Source: Marinobacter sediminicola (lineage in GTDB: Bacteria; Pseudomonadota; Gammaproteobacteria; Pseudomonadales; Oleiphilaceae). From it: a stretch of DNA of 64,000 bases. The notes under the pieces are model-generated. The model was not told the origin of the DNA. It did not search any database and saw nothing but the letters and a program-made list of their open reading frames with translations. The stretch lies in NCBI RefSeq assembly GCF_031157525.1, contig NZ_JAVIXR010000007.1:124001-188000 (forward strand). The letters are read 5' to 3'. Position 1 is the stretch's first letter, and the number at the start of each line of letters is the position of its first letter. Both the position numbers and the translations under genes were made by a program. Of the stretch, positions 1 through 9,209 are shown in pieces.

Positions 1-899
1 GTGCCCATAATTTACTCTTTTTTGGCCCTCCAGGAACCGGCAAGAGTATGTTGGCCAGCCGGTTACCCGGAATCCTGCCGGACTTGAGCGATGATCACGC
101 CATGGAAGTGGCCAGCGTGCACTCGGTCGCCGGGTTGGGAGTGGGCGAGGGCAGTTGGCGCCAACCACCGTTTAGATCTCCCCATCATACCGCTTCCGCA
201 GTGGCGCTGGTGGGCGGGGGCAGCAGCCCGAGGCCGGGCGAAATCTCGCTGGCACACCGGGGGGTGCTTTTTCTTGATGAGTTGCCGGAGTTTGAGCGTC
301 GGGTTCTGGAAGTGCTGCGTGAACCCATGGAAACCGGTGAGATTTCCATCAGCCGCGCGGCGCGGCAGGTCACTTTTCCTGCTCGATTTCAGGTCATCGG
401 CGCGATGAACCCCTGCCCATGTGGTTACAACGGGCATCCCACCATTGAATGCCAATGTACGCCGCAGCAGGTGATGCGTTATCGCTCGAAAATTTCCGGG
501 CCACTGTTGGATAGATTCGATTTGCACGTAGAAGTGCCTGTGCAAAGTGGCGATGTGTTGATGCAATCCGGCGGTGACGGCGAGCCCAGTGCCGCGGTGC
601 GAGAGCGGGTAGCGCTTGCCAGAGAGCGCCAGACACAACGCGGGTGTGTGAATGCGACTTTGGCCGGCCGCCAGTTGCAGAAGGCCTGTCGCCTTGAATA
701 CACCAGTGAAAAGTTGCTTTCTGGCGCCATGGAAAAGCTGGGGCTATCAGCCCGGGCGCTGCACCGGATACTGCGGGTTGCCCGTACACTGGCAGACCTT
801 GATGGGTCAGATTCGGTTACTCAGCCTCACCTGATCGAGGCCCTGGGTTACCGACAGTTTGATCGCCAAACCGGAAAGAGCTCTGTGGTATCCGCCTGA
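1..899 (+). CDS. comM: ComM/YifB family Mg-chelatase-like AAA+ ATPase (5' end missing)
   Basis: C-terminal part of a YifB/ComM ATPase; the reading frame is open to the left edge, so the N-terminal portion lies outside the window. About 298 residues are visible. The Walker A loop GPPGTGKSM falls at bases 27-50, and a Walker B-like FLDELPEF follows near base 270. A cysteine cluster, CPCGYNG...CQC, near base 415 is typical of ComM, and a Mg-chelatase C-terminal domain ends the protein. In the family, ComM is a hexameric branch-migration helicase that extends integration of transforming DNA. No operon partner is visible; trmB follows on the same strand after about 70 bases. Confidence 0.93.
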   Translation, partial: AHNLLFFGPPGTGKSMLASRLPGILPDLSDDHAMEVASVHSVAGLGVGEGSWRQPPFRSPHHTASAVALVGGGSSPRPGEISLAHRGVLFLDELPEFERRVLEVLREPMETGEISISRAARQVTFPARFQVIGAMNPCPCGYNGHPTIECQCTPQQVMRYRSKISGPLLDRFDLHVEVPVQSGDVLMQSGGDGEPSAAVRERVALARERQTQRGCVNATLAGRQLQKACRLEYTSEKLLSGAMEKLGLSARALHRILRVARTLADLDGSDSVTQPHLIEALGYRQFDRQTGKSSVVSA

Positions 900-970
900 T
901 TCTTTCTACTCTGGTAAACTGTATGCAAATACCGTTAACAACACCCACAGCCGGGGGTTAAGGATTGCAG

Positions 971-1723
971 ATGACTGATCAAAAAGAACCGCACGACCTT
1001 GGCGACGAAAATCTATCGAAACAAGCAACAAGCGACTCACCGATTACAACTCGTCGCGGCGTCCGTAGTTTTGTGTTGCGCCAAGGGCGCATGACGGAAG
1101 GCCAGAAAAAGGCCTACGAGCGCAGTTGGCCAAAGTTTGGCTTAAGCCGTGAAAACGGAATGATTGACCCGCGTCAGGTATTTGGCCGCGATGCCATGCT
1201 CAACCTGGAGGTCGGTTTCGGCATGGGTCGTTCCTTGGCGGACATGGCTGAAGCGGCGCCGGAGCAGGATTTCATTGGAGTGGAAGTTCATTTGCCGGGC
1301 GTGGGCGCTTTGCTCAAGGAGATCGAAGAGCGAGGCCTGGAAAATATCCGCGTTTATAACATAGATGCTAACGATGTGATCGATCTATGCCTGCCGGATG
1401 CCTGCCTGGATCAGGTTATGGTTTTCTTCCCGGATCCCTGGCACAAAAAGAAGCATCACAAGCGCCGGTTGGTTCAACCTGAATTTGTTCAGCGCATCCG
1501 CCACAAGTTGCGTGTTGGCGGCATTCTGCACCTGGCTACAGACTGGGAAAACTACGCAGAGCATATGATGGACGTAATGGGCGAGTCGGAAGGTTTTGCT
1601 AATACCCAGGAGCAGGGCAAATACTCACCGCGACCGGATTATCGCCCGGTCACCAAGTTTGAAAAGCGTGGGGAAAACCTGGGCCATGGTGTTTGGGATT
1701 TGTTGTTTCACCGCACCAACTAG
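971..1723 (+). CDS. trmB: tRNA (guanine-N7-)-methyltransferase TrmB
   Basis: SAM-dependent enzyme that makes m7G46 in tRNA; 250 residues in this model. [11 protein letters not shown] is the SAM-binding motif I, GVEVH the motif II acidic strand, and [16 protein letters not shown] the family signature; [10 protein letters not shown] follows. An in-frame TTG lies six bases upstream, but AGGA at 961-964 sits six bases before the ATG at 971, which favours this start. The acidic N-terminal extension before the core fold is of the length seen in Pseudomonas-type TrmB. It stands alone and converges on the membrane protein gene downstream. Confidence 0.95.
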   Translation: MTDQKEPHDLGDENLSKQATSDSPITTRRGVRSFVLRQGRMTEGQKKAYERSWPKFGLSRENGMIDPRQVFGRDAMLNLEVGFGMGRSLADMAEAAPEQDFIGVEVHLPGVGALLKEIEERGLENIRVYNIDANDVIDLCLPDACLDQVMVFFPDPWHKKKHHKRRLVQPEFVQRIRHKLRVGGILHLATDWENYAEHMMDVMGESEGFANTQEQGKYSPRPDYRPVTKFEKRGENLGHGVWDLLFHRTN

Positions 1724-1740
1724 GTTTCACGTTCTGGCAG

Positions 1741-2274
1741 TTACCCCGGTGCCAATGGCTGGCGCCGGGCAGCACGAATAATCACCAGCCCTGCAATGCC
1801 GAGTGTAAGCGCCGTAAATTTGGTCAGGGAGCTGATAGTGGCTGCAAGACTGATGGCATCTGTAGGTGCGTCCAGGTTGTTCAGCAGCAGAACGTTCTCC
1901 GTCGCATCCGCCAGACCGGCCAAAATAAACAATGTTCTGACCCAGCGGGCAGCGGTCCGCTCACGAATGCCAGGTCGGTCGAGTGTGCAGTGTCGCGTTA
2001 GCAGAATCAGGGTCAGGCAGTAGACAGGAATGAAAAAGAAATCGAGCCAAAGGGACAGTTTGGCCCATTGCAGACCCTCCTCTCCCCAGCTTTGTACAAT
2101 CGCCAGCGCGTGCTCAGCGCCCCCCGCTAGCTGAAAGCTTACAATTCCTTGATGCGCAGAGCCGGTTTTCAGCGGCTGATTAATCAGTATTAGTGCAGCG
2201 AGTAACACCGCCGTTGCGATCAGGCAGCCTTTCAGACGCTTGGGAAAAGCCAACAATCGTTTTGCCGTGTTCAT
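1741..2274 (-). CDS. Small integral membrane protein of unknown function
   Basis: A 177-residue protein I do not recognise. It shows about four hydrophobic segments (roughly residues 17-33, 75-92, 112-130 and 147-165) with a basic N-terminus, so it is probably an inner-membrane protein. No catalytic motif is evident. Its ATG overlaps the TAA stop of hemW (TAATG), so it is probably translationally coupled to hemW and cotranscribed with the hemW-rdgB-DUF4426-metW-metX run. That coupling is the only hint at a role. It converges with trmB, leaving 17 bases between the stops. Confidence 0.75.
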   Translation of the reverse strand: MNTAKRLLAFPKRLKGCLIATAVLLAALILINQPLKTGSAHQGIVSFQLAGGAEHALAIVQSWGEEGLQWAKLSLWLDFFFIPVYCLTLILLTRHCTLDRPGIRERTAARWVRTLFILAGLADATENVLLLNNLDAPTDAISLAATISSLTKFTALTLGIAGLVIIRAARRQPLAPG

Positions 2275-3422
2275 TACAGAAAACGCTCCAACAGGCTGTT
2301 CAGGTACCTTTGCCCCAAGCCGGTGGCTTGAAGTCGGTCACCAATCAGCAGTTTATCATCACGCAATGACTGAAGTTGTACCTCAATGGATGACAAGGGT
2401 AAACCCGTACGCTCATAGAAAAGACGTTCGTCCACCCCTTTGCGCAGGCGCAGCGCGTTCATCAGGAACTCTAAAGGGAGCTCGGCGGCCTCAATAGTGT
2501 CGCTTCCGGCGGTGCGACTGCCAATTCGGTTCAGGTAGGCCTCTGGCTGCCGTGTTTTCCAGTAACGCTTTATGGTGCCATCGGGAAGACTGATTTTGCC
2601 GTGGCCTCCTGCGCCCAGTGCCAGGTAGTCCCCGAAAGTCCAGTAGTTAAGGTTGTGCCTTGAAGCCTTGCCTTGCTGGCACCAGGCAGATACCTCGTAG
2701 TCACTGAATCCGTGCTGGTGCAAAAACTCGCCACCGCGCTGAGCAATCTCCCAGAGCAGATCATCGTCTGGCAAATCTGGCGGACGACTATAGAACTCGG
2801 TATTCGGCTCAAGAGTCAGCTGGTACCAGGAAATGTGAGGAGGCTCATGACCCATTGCTGTCTTGAGGTCGTCAAGCGCCTCGCTTGGAGTTTGGTCGGG
2901 GAGGCCGTGCATCAAGTCCAGATTGAAGTTATCGAAGCCGGCTTTTTTAGCAGACTCGATCGCTCTATGTGCCGCCGTGCTGTCATGAATACGGCCGAGA
3001 GCTTTCAGGTGAGCCGGGTTGAAGCTTTGTACACCGATAGACAAACGGTTGATGCCGGCATCGCGGAAGGCTTCAAACCGGCCTTCTTCCAGAGTGCCCG
3101 GGTTAGCTTCCAGCGTAATCTCTGCATCGGCAGCAAAGGTCAGCCGCTCCCGCAGCCCTTTGAATAGATTTTGGTAAAATCCACCGCTCATGAGCGAGGG
3201 TGTCCCACCACCGATAAACACGGTTTCCACCGTGCGGCCTGATGCCAATGCGATATCCTGATCAATGTCTTCAAGCAGTGCATTCAGGTAAGCGGATTCT
3301 GGTATGTCGCTCTGAACAGCGTGGGAATTGAAGTCGCAGTAGGGGCATTTGCGCACGCACCAGGGTACATGAATGTACAGGCTTAGAGGTGGTGTGACCG
3401 GCTTGGGGGTGAGTGTGGCCAA
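2274..3422 (-). CDS. hemW: HemW-like radical SAM protein (heme chaperone)
   Basis: A 382-residue oxygen-independent coproporphyrinogen oxidase-like radical SAM protein. The 4Fe-4S motif C22-x3-C26-x2-C29 is followed by the family Phe-Asn. FIGGGTPS and the EANPGT strand are also present. Members of this group are heme chaperones rather than true HemN; residues C-terminal to the barrel fit the HemW C-terminal domain. The start is a TTG five bases after the rdgB stop, and no ATG or GTG lies before the cysteine motif. The gene sits between rdgB and the small membrane protein, an order also found in Pseudomonas. Confidence 0.92.
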   Translation of the reverse strand: MATLTPKPVTPPLSLYIHVPWCVRKCPYCDFNSHAVQSDIPESAYLNALLEDIDQDIALASGRTVETVFIGGGTPSLMSGGFYQNLFKGLRERLTFAADAEITLEANPGTLEEGRFEAFRDAGINRLSIGVQSFNPAHLKALGRIHDSTAAHRAIESAKKAGFDNFNLDLMHGLPDQTPSEALDDLKTAMGHEPPHISWYQLTLEPNTEFYSRPPDLPDDDLLWEIAQRGGEFLHQHGFSDYEVSAWCQQGKASRHNLNYWTFGDYLALGAGGHGKISLPDGTIKRYWKTRQPEAYLNRIGSRTAGSDTIEAAELPLEFLMNALRLRKGVDERLFYERTGLPLSSIEVQLQSLRDDKLLIGDRLQATGLGQRYLNSLLERFL

Positions 3423-3427
3423 GGGGC

Positions 3428-4027
3428 TCAGGCCTCGGCCTTGAGCTGTTCCATCAGCAACGCCAAGGCCCGGCCCCGGTGACTGATCCGATTTTTTTCA
3501 TCCCGGCTCAGTTCCGAGGCGCTGCATTTCTTTTCCGGGCAAAGAAAGATGGGGTCGTAGCCGAAGCCGCCGTCGCCCTGCGCCGCCCTGAGAATCGTGC
3601 CCGGCCAGCGTCCATGGCAAACAATGGGTGTCGGGTCGTCTGCATGGCGCAGGTACACCAGCACACAGTGGAATTGCGCACCGCGTTGGCCATCGGGCAC
3701 ATCAACCATCGCCTCAAGGAGCGCATTAAGGTTGTCCAGGTCGGAAGCCCTGGCCCCTGCATATCGTGCAGAGCGAACCCCAGGCGCGCCGCCCAGCGCG
3801 TCCACCGCCAGACCGCTATCGTCAGCCAGCGCAGGCAAGCCGGTTTCGCGTGCGGCATGGCGCGCTTTGAGAATGGCGTTCTCAACGAAGGTAACCGCAG
3901 GCTCTTCGGCTTCGCTCACTCCCAGTTCGCCCTGGGGCACCGGAATAAGATTCAGTGGCGCAAGGAGTTGGGTAAATTCGCTGATTTTGCCTTTGTTGTT
4001 ACTGGCAATAACGAGTTGCTCGGGCAT
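3428..4027 (-). CDS. rdgB: XTP/dITP diphosphatase (RdgB/HAM1)
   Basis: House-cleaning nucleotide pyrophosphatase that hydrolyses non-canonical purine triphosphates (ITP, dITP, XTP). At 199 residues it matches the family. The N-terminal SNNKGK is the substrate-binding loop, ADDSGL carries the catalytic acidic residues, and [17 protein letters not shown] and the C-terminal helices complete the Ham1 pattern. A TTG 33 bases further upstream would lengthen the protein into the DUF4426 gene; the ATG at 4027, eight bases past that gene's stop, gives the canonical start. Part of the tightly packed met/hemW run. Confidence 0.93.
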   Translation of the reverse strand: MPEQLVIASNNKGKISEFTQLLAPLNLIPVPQGELGVSEAEEPAVTFVENAILKARHAARETGLPALADDSGLAVDALGGAPGVRSARYAGARASDLDNLNALLEAMVDVPDGQRGAQFHCVLVYLRHADDPTPIVCHGRWPGTILRAAQGDGGFGYDPIFLCPEKKCSASELSRDEKNRISHRGRALALLMEQLKAEA

Positions 4028-4034
4028 AGTCTGC

Positions 4035-4493
4035 TCAGTCGCCAAAAAGTGTGTGGGCAAATCGTACCGGCAGCTCTTGCTTATACCCGGTAGGGCGAGC
4101 GGTAACGTTGAATGTCATCAGCTCACCGGATGAGTACTGGTACTGGGCAATAAAGTACACGGAATCACCTTCCTGTATCCTGCGAAAGGCCAGAAACTTC
4201 ACTTGCTGAATATCGTTTGAAACCTTGCCTTCCACCTGACCGGATACGGGCTCAATAGCACCGTTTGTGCCTTCCTGCATAATGGAAATATTGACGACGC
4301 CAATACTTCTGCTGCGCTGCAGGTTGTTGGCCTTTGCGACTTCAGGTGTCAGAAAGGTGCTTGGGAACACACTCCAGTGAACCTGGTAGTCTCCAAAATC
4401 TTCCGATCCAGCCAGAGCAGGAAGGCTCACAAGGGTGGCTAAGAGAGCAGCTGCCACCATGGCAATAATGTTGTGCAGGGCGTTAGGTTTCAT
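4035..4493 (-). CDS. Periplasmic DUF4426 protein
   Basis: A 152-residue exported protein. Residues 1-28 form a signal peptide ending ALA, with cleavage expected before GSEDFGDY. The mature part is beta-rich and fits DUF4426, a family usually found next to metW/metX and rdgB in Pseudomonas-like genomes. Function is not known. Its ATG overlaps the metW stop codon (TAATG), so translation is probably coupled to metW. It is not evident what a periplasmic protein does with methionine biosynthesis; the linkage is positional only. Confidence 0.85.
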   Translation of the reverse strand: MKPNALHNIIAMVAAALLATLVSLPALAGSEDFGDYQVHWSVFPSTFLTPEVAKANNLQRSRSIGVVNISIMQEGTNGAIEPVSGQVEGKVSNDIQQVKFLAFRRIQEGDSVYFIAQYQYSSGELMTFNVTARPTGYKQELPVRFAHTLFGD

Positions 4494-5095
4494 TACGTTT
4501 TCTCCCGGGTAATGCGGTAGATCGCGATCTCACCCAACAGGTTCGGCCAGAAACGCGCCAGCCAGTTGTTCTGGTGCTGACCGTCCACTACGCGACGGCT
4601 TTTGATGCGAATGCCTTTCTCTCGGCACAGGGCTTCAAAATCCTTGAAGGTACATAACCGTATGTTAGGGGTGTTGTACCACTTATAAGGCAATGCGTCT
4701 GATTCGGGCATGCGACCGCTAAGAGCCAACCCCCAGCGCAGCCGCCAGTGTGCGAAGTTGGGGAAGGTCACTATGCCTTCGTCGCCTAGGCGCAGCATTT
4801 CATCCAGCACCTTATCTGGGCGGCGAACTGCCTGCAGCGCTTGCGTCATCAATACAATGTCAAAGCTGTTGTCTTCAAAGTTGTCCAGGCCCTGGGTATC
4901 CAGGTTTTGCTCGATCACTGAAACACCGCGGTTCATGCAGGTAGTTATGTGGTCGGGGTTAATTTCCAGACCAAACCCGCTGGCATTGCGCTCCCGCTTG
5001 AGGTAATCGAGCAAGGTGCCGTCACCACAGCCAAGATCCAGTACATGGTGGCCAGGCTTTACCCATTGCTGAATGATTTCAAGATCCGCTCTCAT
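4493..5095 (-). CDS. metW: Methionine biosynthesis protein MetW
   Basis: A 200-residue class I methyltransferase-fold protein. [12 protein letters not shown] is SAM motif I, followed by GLEIN and a post-I acidic motif. MetW works together with MetX in the homoserine O-acyltransferase step of methionine synthesis in many proteobacteria, and the pair is nearly always adjacent. Here the metX stop and metW start overlap by four bases (ATGA), a strong sign of coupled expression. The biochemical role of its methyltransferase fold in the family is uncertain. Confidence 0.93.
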   Translation of the reverse strand: MRADLEIIQQWVKPGHHVLDLGCGDGTLLDYLKRERNASGFGLEINPDHITTCMNRGVSVIEQNLDTQGLDNFEDNSFDIVLMTQALQAVRRPDKVLDEMLRLGDEGIVTFPNFAHWRLRWGLALSGRMPESDALPYKWYNTPNIRLCTFKDFEALCREKGIRIKSRRVVDGQHQNNWLARFWPNLLGEIAIYRITREKT

Positions 5096-6240
5096 GCGCC
5101 CACCTCTCTGGCAACACGATCCATGTATGCGGTAAAAATATCAGTGTAGCGAGGGGTTGGGATCAAAAATGCATCGTGGCCCCAAGGTGCGTCAATTTCT
5201 GCATAACTGACCTTCCGGCGAGCAGCGATCATGGCGTTTACCATCTCTTCTGAGCGGGCTGGAGTGAAGCGCCAGTCGGTGCTGAACGAAAGTACCAAAA
5301 ACTCACAGGTGGCTTTGGCCAGAGCTTTCGAAAGATCACCGCCAAATTCATAAGCGGGGTCAAAATAGTCCAGCGCGCGGGTCATTAGCAAATACGTGTT
5401 GGCATCGAAGACTTCAGAGAAGCGTTCGCCCTGATAACGAAGGTAGCTTTCTACCTGGAACTCGGCATCGTAACCAAATTTGTAAGCCTGATCTCGCAGT
5501 TCGCGGCCAAACTTCTCTCCCATGGAGGCATCGGAGAGGTAAGTGATGTGGCCCACCATCCGCGCCAGCATCAACCCGCGGCGGGGCAGTGTGTCGAAAT
5601 CAAAATAGCGGCCATCATGAAATTCCCGGTCTGAGGTGATTGCCTGCCGCGCGACTTCATTAAAGGCGATGTTCTGAGCTGTGAGCCTTGGGCTGGAGGC
5701 AATGGCCACGGCATGATTCAGCCTGTCCGGGTAATCCAGGCTCCATTGCAGTGCTTGCATACCGCCCAGCGAGCCACCCACTACGGCTGCCCAGCAGTCA
5801 ATCCCGAGGCGATCCGCCAACAGTGCCTGGCTTTTAACCCAGTCGCCAACGGTGACTACGGGGAAATCCGGGCCGTAAGGCTTGCCTGTGGCAGGGTTGG
5901 TCGAGATGGGGCCGGTGCTGCCGTGACAACCACCAAGGTTGTTGAGGCAGACTACAAAAAACCGGTTGGTATCAACGGGCTTGCCGGGGCCTATGCAGGT
6001 ATCCCACCAGCCGGGCTTGCGGTCGTTCATAGAATGATAGCCGGCGGCGTGGTGGTGACCACTCAACGCGTGGCAGATGAGAACAGCATTGCTGCGGTCG
6101 GCGTTAAGTTCGCCGTAGGTCTCAACCACAAGATCGTATCGCTCCAGTGCTTGGCCACATGCCAGTTCAATGGGCGTTTCAAAATGGTAGGTCTGCGGGG
6201 TGACTACCCCGACAGAATCCACAGGCAGGGAATCGGGCAT
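5092..6240 (-). CDS. metX: Homoserine O-acyltransferase MetX
   Basis: Alpha/beta-hydrolase enzyme that acylates homoserine at the start of methionine biosynthesis. The nucleophile elbow is GGSLGG, with the catalytic Asp and His near the C-terminus (WGHDAFLIP). The [12 protein letters not shown] and [11 protein letters not shown] loops are conserved. Choosing ATG 6240 gives 382 residues, the normal length. The frame is open for 24 more codons but runs into a 17-bp hairpin, and only the ATG has an AGGAA-type ribosome site at a loose spacing. Acetyl versus succinyl donor cannot be told from what I see. Confidence 0.93.
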   Translation of the reverse strand: MPDSLPVDSVGVVTPQTYHFETPIELACGQALERYDLVVETYGELNADRSNAVLICHALSGHHHAAGYHSMNDRKPGWWDTCIGPGKPVDTNRFFVVCLNNLGGCHGSTGPISTNPATGKPYGPDFPVVTVGDWVKSQALLADRLGIDCWAAVVGGSLGGMQALQWSLDYPDRLNHAVAIASSPRLTAQNIAFNEVARQAITSDREFHDGRYFDFDTLPRRGLMLARMVGHITYLSDASMGEKFGRELRDQAYKFGYDAEFQVESYLRYQGERFSEVFDANTYLLMTRALDYFDPAYEFGGDLSKALAKATCEFLVLSFSTDWRFTPARSEEMVNAMIAARRKVSYAEIDAPWGHDAFLIPTPRYTDIFTAYMDRVAREVGA

Positions 6241-6272
6241 TGGCGCGGCAGGTTCCTGGTTCGGTCCGTTAA

Positions 6273-6320
6273 AAACTGCTTTGCTGGTAAGGGCAAAAAC
6301 CTGTACCAGCAAAGCAGTTT
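6273..6320 (-). promoter_or_regulatory. Hairpin in the metX leader (possible attenuator)
   Basis: A perfect 17-bp inverted repeat (6273-6289 against 6304-6320) with a 14-base loop. Read on the minus strand, the right arm ends in five T residues, so it has the shape of an intrinsic terminator. It lies after the dynamin-like gene and ends 32 bases before the metX ATG, leaving no space for a separate metX promoter downstream. It could end the upstream transcript, or regulate entry into metX. Confidence 0.7.
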
Positions 6321-6375
6321 AAAGGCGGGTCGTCATACCTGCAACCAACAGACCGTATGAGGGTCAAGCGGCGGG

Positions 6376-8340
6376 CTAGAACCCGCCTGAAATGTTGACT
6401 ACTTTTTGCTGGATCATGGTTGGTGCAGGCTTGCGGATTTGCCGCTGCATGGCATCTGCCAGTTCCAGCTGACGGCGCAGGTCCGTGATGGTGTTGTGGA
6501 GTCGTTCGCGCTCGGTGCGGCTGTCACGATCGCTTCTCACCATATCCCTAAGGCGACGGATTTGATGTTCCAGTAGCTGCTTTTGCTCCATGGAGTACTG
6601 CATGATCGGTAGCAGCGCTTCTGAAGGCCAGCGCTCTACATCTGCGCGTACACGGGCATGTAGGGTTCTGGCTTCGCTCACCATGATATTGAAAAAACGT
6701 TGTACCAGGACAGACTGCTCGGTCAGCAGGTTTTTGGGGCTGGCGCGGAAGCGTCGGGCTTTTTTGCGCAGCTCTCTTATAGCAATAACATGGCGGCCGG
6801 CGCGAAGAGGAATTGGCTCCAGGTGGCGGGCACGGGTATCTTCGTTGTAGCGACGGTAAATAGCACCAACCATCTTCTCGGCAAGGCGACCCTCACTGAG
6901 AAGGTTGCTGAAGTCGCCCTCAAGCAGCTCGAAAAACTGTTCCATGGCGTTGTTCATGCCGGCCGTCGTCCAGCTTTTGGTCATGGATTTGCGGATTTTT
7001 TCGGCATGAGCTTCAAACCGGTCTTCGTCTACCAGCTTTTTCAACATATCGCCTTGAGATGCCATAAGCCGGCGGCTTGAGCGCAATGTGATCAGCTTTT
7101 TGTAGTAAAAGTCGTAATCTTTCTGGGAGCGGTCGGCCAAGCGAGCAAGGGCTGCTTTGTCCATGGTGACGCCGGAGCAGGCCTTGAATTCCTCATCAAG
7201 GGAATCCAGCCGGTTTTGCATGGCGGCCTGGCTGTTTTGCAACATACCCAGCAGATCGTTGATCAGGCTTTGGGTGATCAGCTGCTCTTTATGCATCAGA
7301 ATGCGTTGAATGATCAGATGCTCAAGATTGCCAATGTTGGAGCGGGCAAACAGATCGTTATCTTTCCGCACTCTGGCAACCAAGCCCTGCTTTGCCGACA
7401 GTGGGATGACATCTTGCTGGCGGATGCCCAAATGGTCTGCGGTATAGCCGCGCACCCGTTCAATCGCATCGTGAGTGTGCTTCTCGCCCTGCAAGTCATC
7501 CCACAGCACGTCAATCTTGTTCAATACCGCAAAGCGACCGGCGCGGTGGTCAGCATGCTCGGTATCAATGAATTCCTTCCAGATAGTCATATCGCTGGCG
7601 GTGACGCCAGTATCGGCACTTAGCACGAAGATTATAGCGTGCGCGCGCGGTAACATGCTGATGGTAAGCTCGGGCTCGGAGCCGAGTGCGTTCAGCCCTG
7701 GCGTGTCGAGAATTCGTAAGCCGCGCTCAAACAGAGGGTGACGAATACTGATCTGGGCATTGCGCCAGGCAGGAATGAGAACCTTGCCGGGATTGTTTCG
7801 GTCTTGCTCCAGCATGCCTTCATCAAAGCCCAGAGCGCGTGCTTCTCCGGGGGAAACGCTTTTCACTCGAGCTACTTCACCCAGCACCTCGCGCATGATT
7901 TCAGGGTCGCGCTCATCCAGTTCATGTTTTACCCAGCGTTCTGGTTGCTTACGCAACTGCTGCAGTGATAATTCGCCGGTGCGGGTTTCGATGGGGAGCA
8001 GCAAAAGGTAGTTTTCGTTGGAGTTGCGATCAAAAAACAACTCTGTAGGGCACATGGTTGTGCGCCCGGCCTGTGAAGGCAGCATGCGCTGGCCAAAGTC
8101 GGAAAAGAACAGAGCGTTTATGAGTTCCGTTTTGCCACGGGAATACTCGCCAACGAATGCAATGGTGAGCTCATCTTCAATAAGCAGTTCAAGCCCATGG
8201 CGAATCCGTGCGCTGATGTCATCAGAAAACAGGTTGTTGTCCTGAAGCCATAGCCGGTAACGGCCGATCTGGCGGATCAGCTCTTTTTTCCAGTTATGGT
8301 AGGCCTCTACCTGCTGGGTAAGGTTTCCCTGAAGACTCAT
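6376..8340 (-). CDS. Bacterial dynamin-like GTPase
   Basis: A 654-residue large GTPase of the dynamin family. The G1 loop GEYSRGKT is at residues 64-71, a G2-type threonine lies in GRTTMCPTE (92-100), G3 DTPG is at 212-215 and G4 NKID at 274-277. The C-terminal half is long, helical and charged, with predicted coiled coils, and has no obvious transmembrane segment. Family members remodel membranes or guard membrane integrity. The ATG at 8340 has AGAGGGAA upstream; 20 more codons are open but lack a ribosome site. In related genomes metX is normally close to yggT, so this gene looks inserted. No partner dynamin is adjacent. Confidence 0.85.
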   Translation of the reverse strand: MSLQGNLTQQVEAYHNWKKELIRQIGRYRLWLQDNNLFSDDISARIRHGLELLIEDELTIAFVGEYSRGKTELINALFFSDFGQRMLPSQAGRTTMCPTELFFDRNSNENYLLLLPIETRTGELSLQQLRKQPERWVKHELDERDPEIMREVLGEVARVKSVSPGEARALGFDEGMLEQDRNNPGKVLIPAWRNAQISIRHPLFERGLRILDTPGLNALGSEPELTISMLPRAHAIIFVLSADTGVTASDMTIWKEFIDTEHADHRAGRFAVLNKIDVLWDDLQGEKHTHDAIERVRGYTADHLGIRQQDVIPLSAKQGLVARVRKDNDLFARSNIGNLEHLIIQRILMHKEQLITQSLINDLLGMLQNSQAAMQNRLDSLDEEFKACSGVTMDKAALARLADRSQKDYDFYYKKLITLRSSRRLMASQGDMLKKLVDEDRFEAHAEKIRKSMTKSWTTAGMNNAMEQFFELLEGDFSNLLSEGRLAEKMVGAIYRRYNEDTRARHLEPIPLRAGRHVIAIRELRKKARRFRASPKNLLTEQSVLVQRFFNIMVSEARTLHARVRADVERWPSEALLPIMQYSMEQKQLLEHQIRRLRDMVRSDRDSRTERERLHNTITDLRRQLELADAMQRQIRKPAPTMIQQKVVNISGGF

Positions 8341-8594
8341 CGGATATTCCCTCTGCACCACTTTCGGCATTCCCCCGGCTAGCTGAACCGGGATCCGCAT
8401 GATGGACGAATTAATTAATTACTTTTAATACTAACCTGTTCCCGTAATGTTTGCGGCTAGGCATTTTCAGGGTGTGTAGCGGTCGGTGGCAGGATTCTAA
8501 TGGAAGTTGCCGCAAAATCAATAGGTTGAAGATGCGGCATGATATTCTTGGATTTTGTGGAAAACTGTTACGGATTGTTGATTTGAGACGTAAC

Positions 8595-9179
8595 CTACAT
8601 TCCCAGCCCAATGGCGCCAAGGCCAACAGCCATTTTCATGTGGCCGATAACAACCGTGAGAACGTTCAGTATCAGGAAAACGATAATGGGTGACAGGTCA
8701 AGTCCTCCCATGGACGGCATCAAGTTGCGCACCGGGCGCATGACTGGCTCTGTGATTTGTGCGACAAGTTGAATGGCAGGGTGGCTGCTTCCCGGGGCAA
8801 TCCAGCTGACGACGACTACAGCGATAACCGACCAGAAGTAAATCTTCACGATCAGTTCCAATACTGCAACAACCCCCCAAACCAGGAGTATGAGAGGGTT
8901 TATGGATGGAATACCGCCGTTAAGGGCAACAAGAATCAGGAAGAAGACGACTGCCTGAATGAGAACCGCCAGTACCAGTGCTGCTCCGTCAATGCCGCCC
9001 CAGCCAGGAATAATCCGGCGCATAGGACGAAGCAAAGGGTTTGTTGCTTTCACCGCGAACTGGGAAATCGGGTTATAGAAATCAGCCCGGGCCAGTTGCA
9101 GCAAAAAGCGCAGCAGAATAATGGTCATGTAAAATGTGGACGCGATCAGCAGGATCGTAATCAGGATGTCTGCCAGCAT
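8595..9179 (-). CDS. yggT: YggT family integral membrane protein
   Basis: A 194-residue protein with two tandem YGGT repeats, each a hydrophobic hairpin followed by an RP(M/V)R segment: NPLLRPMRRIIP near residue 50 and EPVMRPVRNLMP near residue 145. The duplicated arrangement is normal for gammaproteobacterial YggT. The family is linked to osmotic and ion stress tolerance, but its biochemical role is unsettled. It lies 30 bases downstream of proC and continues the yggS-proC-yggT order known from Pseudomonas and enterics, probably as one transcript. Confidence 0.9.
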   Translation of the reverse strand: MLADILITILLIASTFYMTIILLRFLLQLARADFYNPISQFAVKATNPLLRPMRRIIPGWGGIDGAALVLAVLIQAVVFFLILVALNGGIPSINPLILLVWGVVAVLELIVKIYFWSVIAVVVVSWIAPGSSHPAIQLVAQITEPVMRPVRNLMPSMGGLDLSPIIVFLILNVLTVVIGHMKMAVGLGAIGLGM

Positions 9180-9209
9180 GTAGCCTGTTCTCCGTTGTCA
9201 GTGACTGTT

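Noticed and set aside
3413..4093. Open frame of 226 codons antisense to rdgB
   Set aside because: The minus strand encodes a full RdgB with all motifs; the plus-strand frame has no family features.
6241..6375. SAM riboswitch upstream of metX
   Set aside because: The hairpin and methionine context suggested it, but I could not match the leader to any SAM riboswitch class; only a terminator-like hairpin is supported.
8411..8626. A 71-codon minus-strand frame after yggT
   Set aside because: It overlaps the yggT end, has no ribosome site and has random-looking composition.
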